This document shows, piece after piece, positions 1-7,458 of a stretch of DNA of 16,984 nucleotides. Below the pieces are notes generated by a model that saw only the letters and a program-made list of their open reading frames with translations, had not been told where the DNA came from and did no database searches. The DNA is from Thermodesulfobacteriota bacterium (GTDB lineage Bacteria > Desulfobacterota > S145-22), in NCBI GenBank assembly GCA_024763435.1, contig JANTFN010000010.1:1-16984 (forward strand), given 5' to 3'. Positions within the stretch are counted from its first letter, which is position 1; every line of letters begins with the position of its first letter. A program made the translations under genes and the position numbers.

Positions 1-1
1 A

Positions 2-73
2 AAAATGAAAGTATCTATCGACGAACTTTTGGAATCGGTGGCAGGTGTGGCAGATGTGATCCCGAGGGATTGA
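2..73 (+). CDS. 3' end of an unidentified gene (partial)
   Basis: A frame without stops runs from the left edge to TGA at 71-73 and encodes a C-terminus ending ...AGVADVIPRD. An ATG lies at 5-7, but nothing before it can be judged as a ribosome binding site. The stretch is more likely the tail of a longer protein cut by the window than a 22-residue gene. It is too short to assign to a family. A 23-codon open stretch can also arise by chance, so confidence is low. Confidence 0.35.
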   Translation, partial: KMKVSIDELLESVAGVADVIPRD

Positions 74-132
74 AACAGTCTGCCGCGTAAAAATTGTTTT
101 TTTGTTTTATTCAGCGTTCACCCGACTGTCTT

Positions 133-206
133 TCGATCAACCTCCCTGTCGATCAACCTCCCTGTCGATCAACCTCCCTGTCGATCAACCTCCCTGTCGA
201 TCAACC
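133..206. repeat. 16-bp tandem repeat, four perfect copies plus a partial fifth
   Basis: The unit TCGATCAACCTCCCTG occurs head to tail at 133-148, 149-164, 165-180 and 181-196 without a mismatch. The first ten bases of a fifth copy follow at 197-206, after which the sequence becomes a C-run. There are no spacers between copies. The array sits in the gap between the unknown gene tail and the M23 peptidase gene and ends 5 bases before a TTGACA -35 element. Each unit carries a GATC. No function is evident; perfect copies suggest recent expansion by slippage. Confidence 0.95.
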
Positions 207-211
207 CCCCC

Positions 212-240
212 TTGACAACCATTCCCGGGTTTGATAGGAA
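212..240 (+). promoter_or_regulatory. Candidate sigma70 promoter for the M23 peptidase gene
   Basis: A consensus -35 TTGACA lies at 212-217 and is followed, after 17 bases, by TAGGAA at 235-240. The latter is a weak -10, matching the consensus at three positions. Transcription would start near 247, leaving a very short leader before the ribosome binding site at 251-259. If real, it excludes the in-frame TTG at 231 as start codon and supports TTG at 264. The -35 is convincing and the -10 is not. Confidence 0.4.
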
Positions 241-263
241 TAGCCAGCCAGGGAGGGAGCGGT

Positions 264-1178
264 TTGGCAAAATATTTTGATGTCGTTGTTTTTCCTGTAA
301 ATTCTAAAAAAACAAAAGTCAGGCGTTTCAAAATTCCAGCCTTTTTCGTGTGGTTCATGTGCCTTTTAACGCCATTATTTATAGCATCGTCGGTTTATGT
401 GATGTGGCATTATTCCTCTAACACGCTTTCCTGCCAGAAGTTTAAGGTCAGGACCGGGGTTTACAGGCAGCAGCTTATTACCCTTGAGAAAAAGGTTAAG
501 GGGTTGCAGGCACAGATGTCGAAGGTAAAAGACCTTGACGATAAACTCAGGGTGATTGCCAATTTAAAACCTTCCCTTCAGAAAGGTGAATCTGCCTGGG
601 GTATCGGGGGTATCTCCGAGGACGCGACCTTGCCGGGTGAAGTTGCCAATACGCTTGCTCCCGAGGAAGCCGAGAGAATCCGCCAGCTCCACTACGACCT
701 TTTCAGGATAGAGAAACTTTCAAAGTTTGAGGAAAAAAGTCTGGGGCAGCTTCACAGGATTCTCATCAGCAGGAAAAGCCTGCTTGATTCCACACCGTCG
801 ATTCGTCCTGCCTATGGGTATGAAACATCTGGCTTTGGTTTCAGAATTTCTCCATTTACGGGGCACAAACAGTTTCATGAGGGCCTGGATATTGCCAACC
901 GTAAGGGGACCCCTGTGATTGCGCCGGCCAACGGGCTGGTTGTATTTACGGGAAGGCGAGGCGGATTTGGTAATCTTATTATTATCGATCACGGTCATGG
1001 GATTACCACGCGATTTGGACATCTCAGCAGAATATTTGTCAAAGCCGGTCAGCATGTCAAAAGAGGAGAAAGGATTGCCGCGATAGGAAATACCGGGCGT
1101 TCAACGGGGCCTCATTTGCATTATGAGGTTCGGCTGAGCGGGGTACCGGTTAATCCAAAGCGTTACATACTAAATTAG
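264..1178 (+). CDS. Membrane-anchored M23 (LytM-type) peptidoglycan endopeptidase
   Basis: The protein is a zinc metallopeptidase of family M23, likely acting on cell-wall cross-links in the periplasm. Counting from TTG 264 (304 residues), a basic N-terminus is followed by one hydrophobic segment at about residues 24-48, a coiled-coil-like charged stretch at about 65-100, a linker, and a C-terminal M23 domain from about residue 185. The metal and catalytic motifs are all present: H-E-G-L-D, F-G-H-L-S and H-L-H-Y-E, so an active enzyme is expected rather than a degenerate LytM activator. I prefer TTG 264 because GGGAGGGAG lies at 251-259; the frame also allows TTG 231, giving 315 residues. An M23 gene just before secA is a setting I recall from Deltaproteobacteria. 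The substrate bond is not shown by sequence. Confidence 0.9.
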   Translation: MAKYFDVVVFPVNSKKTKVRRFKIPAFFVWFMCLLTPLFIASSVYVMWHYSSNTLSCQKFKVRTGVYRQQLITLEKKVKGLQAQMSKVKDLDDKLRVIANLKPSLQKGESAWGIGGISEDATLPGEVANTLAPEEAERIRQLHYDLFRIEKLSKFEEKSLGQLHRILISRKSLLDSTPSIRPAYGYETSGFGFRISPFTGHKQFHEGLDIANRKGTPVIAPANGLVVFTGRRGGFGNLIIIDHGHGITTRFGHLSRIFVKAGQHVKRGERIAAIGNTGRSTGPHLHYEVRLSGVPVNPKRYILN

Positions 1179-1373
1179 GGTGGTGCCCTCTTAACCAATT
1201 GTAATGGCTGGGCGATACTAGGAAAAGGTTTAAGCAAAAAAGCGGGTCTTTTTTTGTAAGGCCGCCACTTTTCATACTTATATTTTCATCGAAAATGTGC
1301 TTGAATAGGAACAGCGGGAACCGGGTACCCGCGGAAAAAGAAAAGGTTCATTAAAATACAGACGGGGATAAGA
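1179..1373 (+). other. Intergenic region before secA
   Basis: This 195-base gap holds no convincing gene. Two structures are visible. One is an A6G/CT7 arm pair at 1236-1242 and 1248-1255 around a CGGGT loop, a weak terminator-like stem with only one G-C pair. The other is a perfect palindrome CGGGTACCCG at 1322-1331, which competes with an alternative stem GCGGG (1314-1318)/CCCGC (1328-1332). A TATATT at 1279-1284 could be a -10, but the nearest -35-like TTGTAA (1254-1259) is 19 bases away, so a promoter for secA here is only possible. Confidence 0.4.
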
Positions 1374-4064
1374 ATGTTCTCAAATTTGTTGTTAAAAGTC
1401 GTGGGAAGCAAGAACGAACGGGAATTGAAGCGTATTGCGCCCATTGTGGATAAAATAAATCAGCTTGAAAAACCGCTCCTTTCCCTGAAGAATCATGAAC
1501 TGAAACAGAAAATGGATGCGTACAGAGAGCGGGCAGGCAAGGGCGAACCCCTGGATGACCTTTTGCCCGAGGTATTTTCTGTTGTGCGTGAGACCTCCCG
1601 AAGGATCCTTGGAGAACGCCACTATGAGGTCCAGCTTATCGGCGGGGTTGTTCTGCATGACGGAAAAATAGCGGAGATGAAGACCGGTGAAGGAAAAACG
1701 CTCGTTGCGACGCTCCCTGTATGCCTGAACGCCTTGTCTGGAAAGGGTGTCCATATCGTGACGGTCAATGATTACCTTGCTAGTCGTGATAGCGAATGGA
1801 TGGCGGCTGTTTACCGTTTTTTAGGGTTTTCCGTGGGGGTTGTTGTTCATGATATGACGGATGATCAGAGGAAAGAGGCGTATAATGCGGATATAACCTA
1901 TGGCACGAACAACGAATTCGGCTTTGATTACCTGCGTGACAACATGAAATTCGATTTTAATGACTATGTGCAGCGTGATCTTCACTATGCCATTGTTGAC
2001 GAGGTGGACAGTATTCTAATTGACGAAGCCCGAACACCTCTGATTATTTCAGGCCCAACCGAGGAGTCCACGGAAAAATACTATGCCATTGACCGAATTA
2101 TTCCCTTCCTGAAAAAGGAGGCGGATTTTACAATTGATGAAAAGGCGAATTCTTCCGTCCTTACAGAAGCCGGCGTGGTGAAGGTGGAACGGATGCTGAA
2201 GGTTGAAAATCTTTATGATCCTCGCAATATCGACACGCTTCATCATGTTAATCAGGCCTTGAAGGCGCACAGCCTGTTCAAGCGGGACGTGGATTATGTG
2301 GTTAAAAATGGCGAGGTTGTTATTGTTGATGAATTCACCGGCAGGATGATGCCCGGCCGGCGTTACAGTGACGGCCTGCATCAAGCCCTCGAGGCGAAGG
2401 AAAAGGTCAAAATAGAAAACGAAAATCAGACCCTCGCGACAATTTCCTTCCAGAATTATTTCCGCATGTATGAAAAACTTGCCGGTATGACGGGTACGGC
2501 GGATACCGAGGCAGTTGAATTCAAGAAAATTTATGACCTTGATGTCATGGTAATTCCCACGAACAAGCCCTTGCTCCGAAAGGATTTTCACGATGTAATT
2601 TACAAAACAGTCAAGGAAAAATTCAAAGCGGCAGCGGAGGAAATTGCCGATTGCTACAAACGGGGGCAACCCATTCTCGTCGGAACGATTTCGATTGAAA
2701 AATCGGAGCGGCTCCACGAACTCCTGAAACGGCGCGGGATTCCGCACAATATCCTGAATGCTAAACATCATGAGCGCGAGGCGGAGATTGTATCACAGGC
2801 CGGCAGGAAAAAGGCCGTAACTATTTCGACCAACATGGCCGGTCGAGGGACGGATATTGTTCTCGGGGGCAGTTATAAGACCATTGCGGAGAAAAAATTT
2901 CGTCCGGAAATGAGCGAGGCGGAAAAAGAGAAAATAATTGAAGAGGCCAAGGCGCTGACACAAAAAGAACATGAGGAGGTGGTTGCCCTCGGGGGACTGC
3001 ATATTCTGGGAACGGAACGTCATGAGAGTCGCCGGATTGACAACCAGTTGCGCGGCCGTTCCGGCAGACAGGGCGATCCTGGTTCTTCAAGATTTTATCT
3101 GTCTCTTGAAGACGATCTGCTACGTATTTTCGGGTCGGAGAGGATTGCGAGTGTCATGGATAAACTTGGTATTGATGAGGGGGAGCCTATTGAGCACAAG
3201 TTTATCACAAAGGCGATAGAAAACGCCCAGAAAAAGGTGGAAGGACACAACTTTGATATCCGGAAACAGCTCCTTGAATACGATGACGTCATGAACAAGC
3301 AGCGGGAGGTTATTTATGGCTGGCGTAAAGATGTGCTGACCTCAGAGAATCTCCGGGATGAAATTGTAGAAATGGCATGCGAGATGGTTCCCGACGTTAT
3401 CGAACCCTTTGTCGGCGAAAAGACGTATCCTGACGAATGGAACTGGAAGGGTATCGGGGATGCCTTTTTTAAGCAGTATCACTTTCGCCTGTCCCTGACG
3501 GAAGAGGAAAAAGAACAGATGAGCGTGCCCGTGCTTAGCGAGTACGCGGAAAAAAAGGTGACGGACTTTTACGCCGCAAGGGAAGCGAAATACGGTGAAG
3601 AGATCCTGCGATTTCTTGAAAGAATGATTTTGCTGCAATCCATAGATGTCAACTGGAAGGACCACCTGTTTTCCATTGATCAGATGCGGGAAGGGATTGG
3701 CTTGCGGGGCTATGGCCAGCAGGATCCCCTGCGTGTGTATCAGCAGGAGGCCTTTGATATGTTTCAGGACATGATTTTCCGCATCAAGCAGGATGCAGTG
3801 GAGCGCCTCTTTTCCGTTGAAATCGAGCAGGAGGAGGCTGTTGAAGGCCTGTCTTTTATGCCCATGGCGGATGAAAGTGCTATCAGCCTTGGCAGGGGAG
3901 AAATGATGACGCGGCCCATGCAGCCCGAATTACCGCCAGAGGCCCAAGGCGGGCCGGACAAACCAGCAACCTATCGCCGAACGGGCAAGAAAATAGGGAG
4001 AAACGATCCCTGCCCCTGCGGGAGCGGTAAAAAATACAAAAAGTGCTGTGGACGGGGGTTGTAG
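1374..4064 (+). CDS. secA: Protein translocase ATPase SecA
   Basis: SecA is the ATPase motor that drives preproteins through the SecYEG channel at the inner membrane. The 896-residue length is normal. Landmarks are Walker A MKTGEGKT at 102-109, Walker B VDEVD at 208-212, DEAR at 217-220, TGTADTE at 373-379, NMAGRGTDI at 487-495, and QLRGRSGRQGDPG at 558-570 with the arginine finger region. The C-terminus ends in the zinc-binding SEC-C tail with C880, C882, C891 and C892, which binds SecB and lipid in known members. ATG 1374 is preceded by a modest GGGGA at 1364-1368. No SecM-like gene is seen upstream; the neighbour is the M23 peptidase. The stop lies 3 bases before argJ, so the two are probably cotranscribed. 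Confidence 0.98.
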   Translation: MFSNLLLKVVGSKNERELKRIAPIVDKINQLEKPLLSLKNHELKQKMDAYRERAGKGEPLDDLLPEVFSVVRETSRRILGERHYEVQLIGGVVLHDGKIAEMKTGEGKTLVATLPVCLNALSGKGVHIVTVNDYLASRDSEWMAAVYRFLGFSVGVVVHDMTDDQRKEAYNADITYGTNNEFGFDYLRDNMKFDFNDYVQRDLHYAIVDEVDSILIDEARTPLIISGPTEESTEKYYAIDRIIPFLKKEADFTIDEKANSSVLTEAGVVKVERMLKVENLYDPRNIDTLHHVNQALKAHSLFKRDVDYVVKNGEVVIVDEFTGRMMPGRRYSDGLHQALEAKEKVKIENENQTLATISFQNYFRMYEKLAGMTGTADTEAVEFKKIYDLDVMVIPTNKPLLRKDFHDVIYKTVKEKFKAAAEEIADCYKRGQPILVGTISIEKSERLHELLKRRGIPHNILNAKHHEREAEIVSQAGRKKAVTISTNMAGRGTDIVLGGSYKTIAEKKFRPEMSEAEKEKIIEEAKALTQKEHEEVVALGGLHILGTERHESRRIDNQLRGRSGRQGDPGSSRFYLSLEDDLLRIFGSERIASVMDKLGIDEGEPIEHKFITKAIENAQKKVEGHNFDIRKQLLEYDDVMNKQREVIYGWRKDVLTSENLRDEIVEMACEMVPDVIEPFVGEKTYPDEWNWKGIGDAFFKQYHFRLSLTEEEKEQMSVPVLSEYAEKKVTDFYAAREAKYGEEILRFLERMILLQSIDVNWKDHLFSIDQMREGIGLRGYGQQDPLRVYQQEAFDMFQDMIFRIKQDAVERLFSVEIEQEEAVEGLSFMPMADESAISLGRGEMMTRPMQPELPPEAQGGPDKPATYRRTGKKIGRNDPCPCGSGKKYKKCCGRGL

Positions 4065-4067
4065 GCC

Positions 4068-5252
4068 ATGAAGAATGCTCCGGCCGGATTTACCTTTTCA
4101 ACGGTTTGTGCCGGCATTAAAGGGACGGAAAAAGACGATATGGCCCTGATTGCCGTGGAGACACCCGCGCGATGGGCGGGGTTTTTCACAAAAAACCGTG
4201 TGAAAGCGGCGCCGGTTTTGTATGGAATGGAGAAGCTCCAGTCTGGATCTCCCCTCGCCGCGGTTCTGGTAAACAGCGGGAATGCCAACGCCTGCAATGG
4301 TCTTGATGGCATGACAGACCTGCGGCAGCTGTGCCGGGAGTGTGCCGCCCGGCTCAATGTGCCGGAAGAGCAGGTTTTAATGGCCTCAACAGGGGTTATC
4401 GGGGCACGATTGCCTGTTGGCAAGATACAAAAAGCACTGGTCCCCCTTGTCGCGGGATGCGGGAAGGCCTCTCTCGAGGATGTCGCCACGGCCATGATGA
4501 CCACAGACAGATATCCAAAGTGGCGGGTTTCACGCCTGGCGGGGTTTCCGGATGTGACACTTGGCGGTGTGGTCAAGGGGGCCGGCATGATTTCTCCGAC
4601 CATGGCGACCATGCTGGGCTTTTTTGTGACCGACGCGGGGCTGCCGACGGATTCCCTCCGGAAAATCTCCGCCCTGGCGGTTGAGGAGAGTTTCAACCGG
4701 ATTACGGTGGATGGAGACCAGAGCACCAATGACACGGTACTCGTGCTGGACGGGGGAGAAATCACCCGGGATAAAAAGCGTATTAAGGCCCTGGAACACG
4801 CCATGGCAAAGGCCCTGAACGAAATGATGTGTGCCCTTGCATGGGAAATTGTGGACAACGGGGAAGGGGTGACGAAGGTTGTCACGATTGAGGTGGCGGG
4901 AGCGCGTACCGTAGCGGACGCGGAAATGCTTGCCCGCAGTGCAGGTCAGTCTCCCCTTGTAAAGACGGCCTTTTTTGGAGAAGATCCCAATTGGGGCAGG
5001 CTGATGGCTGCCCTCGGGGCCGCGGGCGTGCCGATAAATCCGGATGAGATCAACATAAAATTTGATGGGATTACTCTTGTAAAAGACGGCAGATTTGCCG
5101 GCGGAGACGCGGAACGGCGGGTGGCGGACGTCATGAAAAACAGGGAATTTACTGTGACAATTCTTTTGGGACAAGGGCCGGGTTCGTATCGCCTTGTGAC
5201 ATCTGATCTCTCTGTGGAATATATTAAGATCAATGCCGATTACCGGTCATAA
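4068..5252 (+). CDS. argJ: Bifunctional ornithine acetyltransferase / N-acetylglutamate synthase ArgJ
   Basis: ArgJ moves the acetyl group from N-acetylornithine to glutamate in the cyclic arginine pathway; bifunctional forms also use acetyl-CoA. At 394 residues it has typical length. The autocleavage site is visible as KGAGMI...MATMLG, with T181 (codon 4608-4610) the expected nucleophile and new N-terminus of the beta chain. The oxyanion-hole pair is T108-G109 in MASTGVIG. ATG 4068 starts 3 bases after the secA stop, and its ribosome binding site, a G-run near 4053-4058, lies inside the end of secA, suggesting coupling. Whether it is mono- or bifunctional cannot be read from sequence alone. 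secA-argJ is a lineage-typical pair in Deltaproteobacteria, from recall. Confidence 0.97.
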   Translation: MKNAPAGFTFSTVCAGIKGTEKDDMALIAVETPARWAGFFTKNRVKAAPVLYGMEKLQSGSPLAAVLVNSGNANACNGLDGMTDLRQLCRECAARLNVPEEQVLMASTGVIGARLPVGKIQKALVPLVAGCGKASLEDVATAMMTTDRYPKWRVSRLAGFPDVTLGGVVKGAGMISPTMATMLGFFVTDAGLPTDSLRKISALAVEESFNRITVDGDQSTNDTVLVLDGGEITRDKKRIKALEHAMAKALNEMMCALAWEIVDNGEGVTKVVTIEVAGARTVADAEMLARSAGQSPLVKTAFFGEDPNWGRLMAALGAAGVPINPDEINIKFDGITLVKDGRFAGGDAERRVADVMKNREFTVTILLGQGPGSYRLVTSDLSVEYIKINADYRS

Positions 5253-5302
5253 CGGGGGGACGGGAAAAACCACTATTCGGCGTTGCCGAAAAGGAGTCAG
5301 AG

Positions 5303-5935
5303 ATGCAGGTATTAAAAATAAACCAGCAGAATCCGCAGTTAAGGCTTATTGAAAAGATTGTATCTGCCATACAGAAAGGGGAGGTTGTGGCCTATCCGAC
5401 CGACACGGTTTACGGAATCGGTTGTGACCTTTTCAATAAAAACGCCATTGAAAAGGTTTACCGAATCAAGGGAAAACAGCGCAACAAACCCCTGAGCTTT
5501 ATCTGCTCCGACCTGAGGGACATCAGTCAGTACGCCTTTGTGCAGGACTACGCCTACAAGATTATGAAACGCCTGCTTCCCGGCCCCTACACCTTTGTGC
5601 TGCGTGCCACCAAACTGGTTCCGAAGATTGCCCTGACGAAACAGAAAACGGTTGGCATACGTGTTCCGGACAACAATATCTGTCTGGAAATTGTCAAAAG
5701 CCTTGGACATCCCATCATTAACACGAGTATTACGCGTGATGAGGATCAATTATTTGATAACCCTGAATCAATAAGTGATATCTATGGCCACCAGCTCGCG
5801 TATGTTGTGGATGGGGGAGGCATCGCGTCCCGTCATTCAACGGTCGTGGACTTGAGCGGGGATGCCCCTGAGATTATCAGGGAAGGAAAGGGAGATGTAA
5901 CTGTGATTGAAATGAATCAGGAAAGGAGCGTGTGA
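5303..5935 (+). CDS. L-threonylcarbamoyladenylate synthase family protein (TsaC/YciO type)
   Basis: This YrdC-domain protein is expected in the cytoplasm. TsaC members make threonylcarbamoyl-AMP from threonine, bicarbonate and ATP for the t6A37 tRNA modification. It is a single domain of 210 residues, without the C-terminal domain of Sua5. The nucleotide/threonine pocket motifs PTDTVYG (32-38) and the basic stretch KGKQRNKPL (56-64) are intact. The overall pattern (LRLIEKIV near the N-terminus, SDLRDISQYAFV, PGPYTFVLRATK, the REGKGDV ending) resembles E. coli YciO more than TsaC, yet it keeps the lysine/arginine motif that I recall as lacking in YciO. It may therefore be the genome's working t6A enzyme or a paralogue. 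ATG 5303 has AAGGAG at 5291-5296. The stop overlaps the next start by one base. Confidence 0.88.
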   Translation: MQVLKINQQNPQLRLIEKIVSAIQKGEVVAYPTDTVYGIGCDLFNKNAIEKVYRIKGKQRNKPLSFICSDLRDISQYAFVQDYAYKIMKRLLPGPYTFVLRATKLVPKIALTKQKTVGIRVPDNNICLEIVKSLGHPIINTSITRDEDQLFDNPESISDIYGHQLAYVVDGGGIASRHSTVVDLSGDAPEIIREGKGDVTVIEMNQERSV

Positions 5936-6504
5936 TGAAAAAACAGGTTTTCCCGGCAACAGAGCTTATTCCCACACCCGTTGTTCTGGTGACCACAAAG
6001 GGGAAAAATACGGGGCCGAATATCATTACCCTCGCGTGGGTGGGGGTTGTCAATTCCGATCCGCCTATGGTCAGTATTTCAATACGCCCGGATCGTTTCA
6101 GTTATCAACTCCTGAAGGAAACGGGGGAGTTTTGCGTTAATATCCCCGACGCGGGGCTGGTTCGGGAAGTGGATGTTTGCGGACTTACCTCCGGGAAAAC
6201 AACGGATAAATTTGCCCTGACCGGTTTAACACCCGTAAAAGCCGCGGAAGTTGCCCCTCCCCTGATTCAGCAGTGCCCGGTGAACCTTGAATGCCGTGTT
6301 GTGAATACCCTTCTGCTTGGCAGTCACGAGCTTTTTATCGGAGAGATTCTTGCCGTACACAGAGACGAGGCGATCCTGAACGAGAAAGGGAAAATCGCAT
6401 CCGGGGGATTTGACCCCCTGGCTTATTGTCCGGGAATGCGCGATTACCGCAAGGTCGATGAAAAAATCGGGTGGTTCGGGTTTACAAAAGGAAAGATGTC
6501 ATGA
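5935..6504 (+). CDS. Flavin reductase-like FMN-binding protein (flavoredoxin type)
   Basis: The 189-residue protein has the flavin reductase-like split-barrel domain over almost its whole length. Recognisable parts are PTPVVLVTTKGKNTGPNIITLAW near residues 13-35, SDPPMVSISIRP at 41-52, the FCVNIP stretch at about 67-71, and the TSGKTTDKFALTGL-type segment. This fold binds FMN and serves as flavin reductase, flavoredoxin or a small oxidoreductase in anaerobes; the exact partner is unknown. I chose ATG 5935 over GTG 5932: GAAAGGAG at 5921-5928 is well spaced, and TGATG overlaps the previous stop. Its own stop overlaps the amidohydrolase start in ATGA. Together with its neighbours it forms a coupled trio, so it may provide reduced flavin or electrons to the same unknown pathway as the hydrolase. 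Confidence 0.88.
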   Translation: MKKQVFPATELIPTPVVLVTTKGKNTGPNIITLAWVGVVNSDPPMVSISIRPDRFSYQLLKETGEFCVNIPDAGLVREVDVCGLTSGKTTDKFALTGLTPVKAAEVAPPLIQQCPVNLECRVVNTLLLGSHELFIGEILAVHRDEAILNEKGKIASGGFDPLAYCPGMRDYRKVDEKIGWFGFTKGKMS

Positions 6505-7364
6505 GGACGCCTTGGATGGTGGATATTCACACGCATCTTTTCCCGGAATGGGTAAGGAAAAATCGGAAAGAATACGCGGGAAGAGACAGTGTTTTCAGTG
6601 AAATTTACGGGGATGAGCGGGCAAAAATGGTCACGGCCGAGGAGACCGTTGCCGCGATGGACGAACAGCTCGTGGCATTGTCCGTGGTTTTTGGATTTCC
6701 GTGGGAAGACCAGGGGCTTAACCGCGAGCACAACGATTATACCCTTCAGGCGGGCGCGCGTTTTCCGGACAGGCTTGTCCCTTTCGCCTGCGTGAACCCG
6801 CTGGCCCCCGGCGCGCCGGAAGAGGTTGAAAGATGTATTGCACGGGGCGCGAAGGGCGTGGGGGAGATTGCCTTTTATGACAGGGTTATTGATGAAGGGG
6901 TGATCAAAGCCCTGGAACCCATTATGGGGGTTTTGAAAGAGGCCTGTCTCCCGTTTCTGATTCATACCAATGAACCTGTTGGCCACCATTATCCGGGAAA
7001 GAGTATGAAAAACCTTACCGAAATTGAACGCCTGATAAGGCGTTTTCCTGATAACACCATTATCCTGGCGCACTGGGGCGGCGGTGTTCTTTTTTTCGAG
7101 CTGATGAAGGAAATAAAAGCCCTGTTTAAGCATGTCTATTACGATACCGCAGCCTCTCCCTATCTTTACCAGCCTGAAATATTTAAAAGGGCGGAAGATA
7201 TCCTGGGGAAGGGGAAAATCCTCCTGGGGACCGATTTTCCTCTTATCTCTCCCGGGCGCTATCTTCGCCAGATAGAATCGGTTATAGGAGATGAACAGAC
7301 TGTCCGGGCCATTTGCAGGGAGAACGCCCTAACTGTTTTAGGGAGAGTGCCGCCTGAAAAGTGA
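6501..7364 (+). CDS. Amidohydrolase-2 family metal-dependent hydrolase (ACMSD-like)
   Basis: This is a TIM-barrel metal hydrolase of 287 residues. The metal-site residues are in the expected order: H10 and H12 in DIHTHLFP, H155 in LIHTNEP, H191 in ILAHWGGG, and D245 in LLGTDFP. Family members are decarboxylases or hydrolases such as ACMSD and gamma-resorcylate decarboxylase; the substrate cannot be named. An in-frame GTG at 6471 would add ten residues, but ATG 6501 gives the usual short lead into the HxH motif, overlaps the previous stop as ATGA, and has AAAGGAAAG upstream at 6487-6495. A strong promoter follows in the next gap, so it is probably the last gene of its transcript. Confidence 0.88.
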   Translation: MRTPWMVDIHTHLFPEWVRKNRKEYAGRDSVFSEIYGDERAKMVTAEETVAAMDEQLVALSVVFGFPWEDQGLNREHNDYTLQAGARFPDRLVPFACVNPLAPGAPEEVERCIARGAKGVGEIAFYDRVIDEGVIKALEPIMGVLKEACLPFLIHTNEPVGHHYPGKSMKNLTEIERLIRRFPDNTIILAHWGGGVLFFELMKEIKALFKHVYYDTAASPYLYQPEIFKRAEDILGKGKILLGTDFPLISPGRYLRQIESVIGDEQTVRAICRENALTVLGRVPPEK

Positions 7365-7387
7365 AAACAGATGGTTTTTGAAATAAC

Positions 7388-7416
7388 TTGATTGTTTGGT
7401 ATATCAAACTTATATT
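7388..7416 (+). promoter_or_regulatory. Promoter for the trxB-cooT-map-ptsI operon
   Basis: A -35 TTGATT at 7388-7393 and a -10 TATATT at 7411-7416 are separated by exactly 17 bases, a good sigma70-type promoter. Transcription should begin near 7422-7424, giving a leader of about 36 bases before the trxB ATG at 7459. The promoter lies in the only sizeable gap between the amidohydrolase gene and the six genes downstream, so it is the natural start of that operon. Confidence 0.7.
7394..7409. promoter_or_regulatory. Operator-like inverted repeat inside the trxB promoter spacer
   Basis: GTTTG at 7394-7398 and CAAAC at 7405-7409 form perfect 5-base arms around GTATAT. The 16-bp palindrome fills the spacer between the -35 and -10 hexamers almost exactly. 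A dimeric repressor bound here would block RNA polymerase. No regulator gene lies nearby, so the binding protein is unknown. With 5-base arms, chance occurrence is possible; the position is the main argument. Confidence 0.5.
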
Positions 7417-7442
7417 AGCATGTAGCATGAATGATTCTTTTT

Positions 7443-7449
7443 GAGGGGG
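7443..7449 (+). promoter_or_regulatory. Ribosome binding site deciding the trxB start
   Basis: GAGGGGG at 7443-7449 lies 9 bases before ATG 7459. The frame is also open from TTG 7441, but that codon lies before this site and would add six residues (MRGCNT) ahead of the flavin-binding strand, which normally begins at the N-terminus. The site therefore favours ATG 7459. Confidence 0.7.
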
Positions 7450-7458
7450 TGTAATACA

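Noticed and set aside
133..206. Tandem 16-bp repeats as a CRISPR array
   Set aside because: The units are short and directly adjacent, with no unique spacers and no cas genes in the window.
2049..2771. Minus-strand open frame of 240 codons opposite secA
   Set aside because: It is an antisense shadow of conserved SecA motifs, with no plausible domain or ribosome binding site.
3971..4885. Long minus-strand open frame opposite argJ (304 codons)
   Set aside because: It lies antisense to a clearly recognised gene, has serine/threonine/arginine-rich shadow composition, and matches no family.
7368..7382. AAAAC...GTTTTT as a terminator after the amidohydrolase gene
   Set aside because: The stem is only five mostly A-T pairs with no real T-tail, too weak to call.
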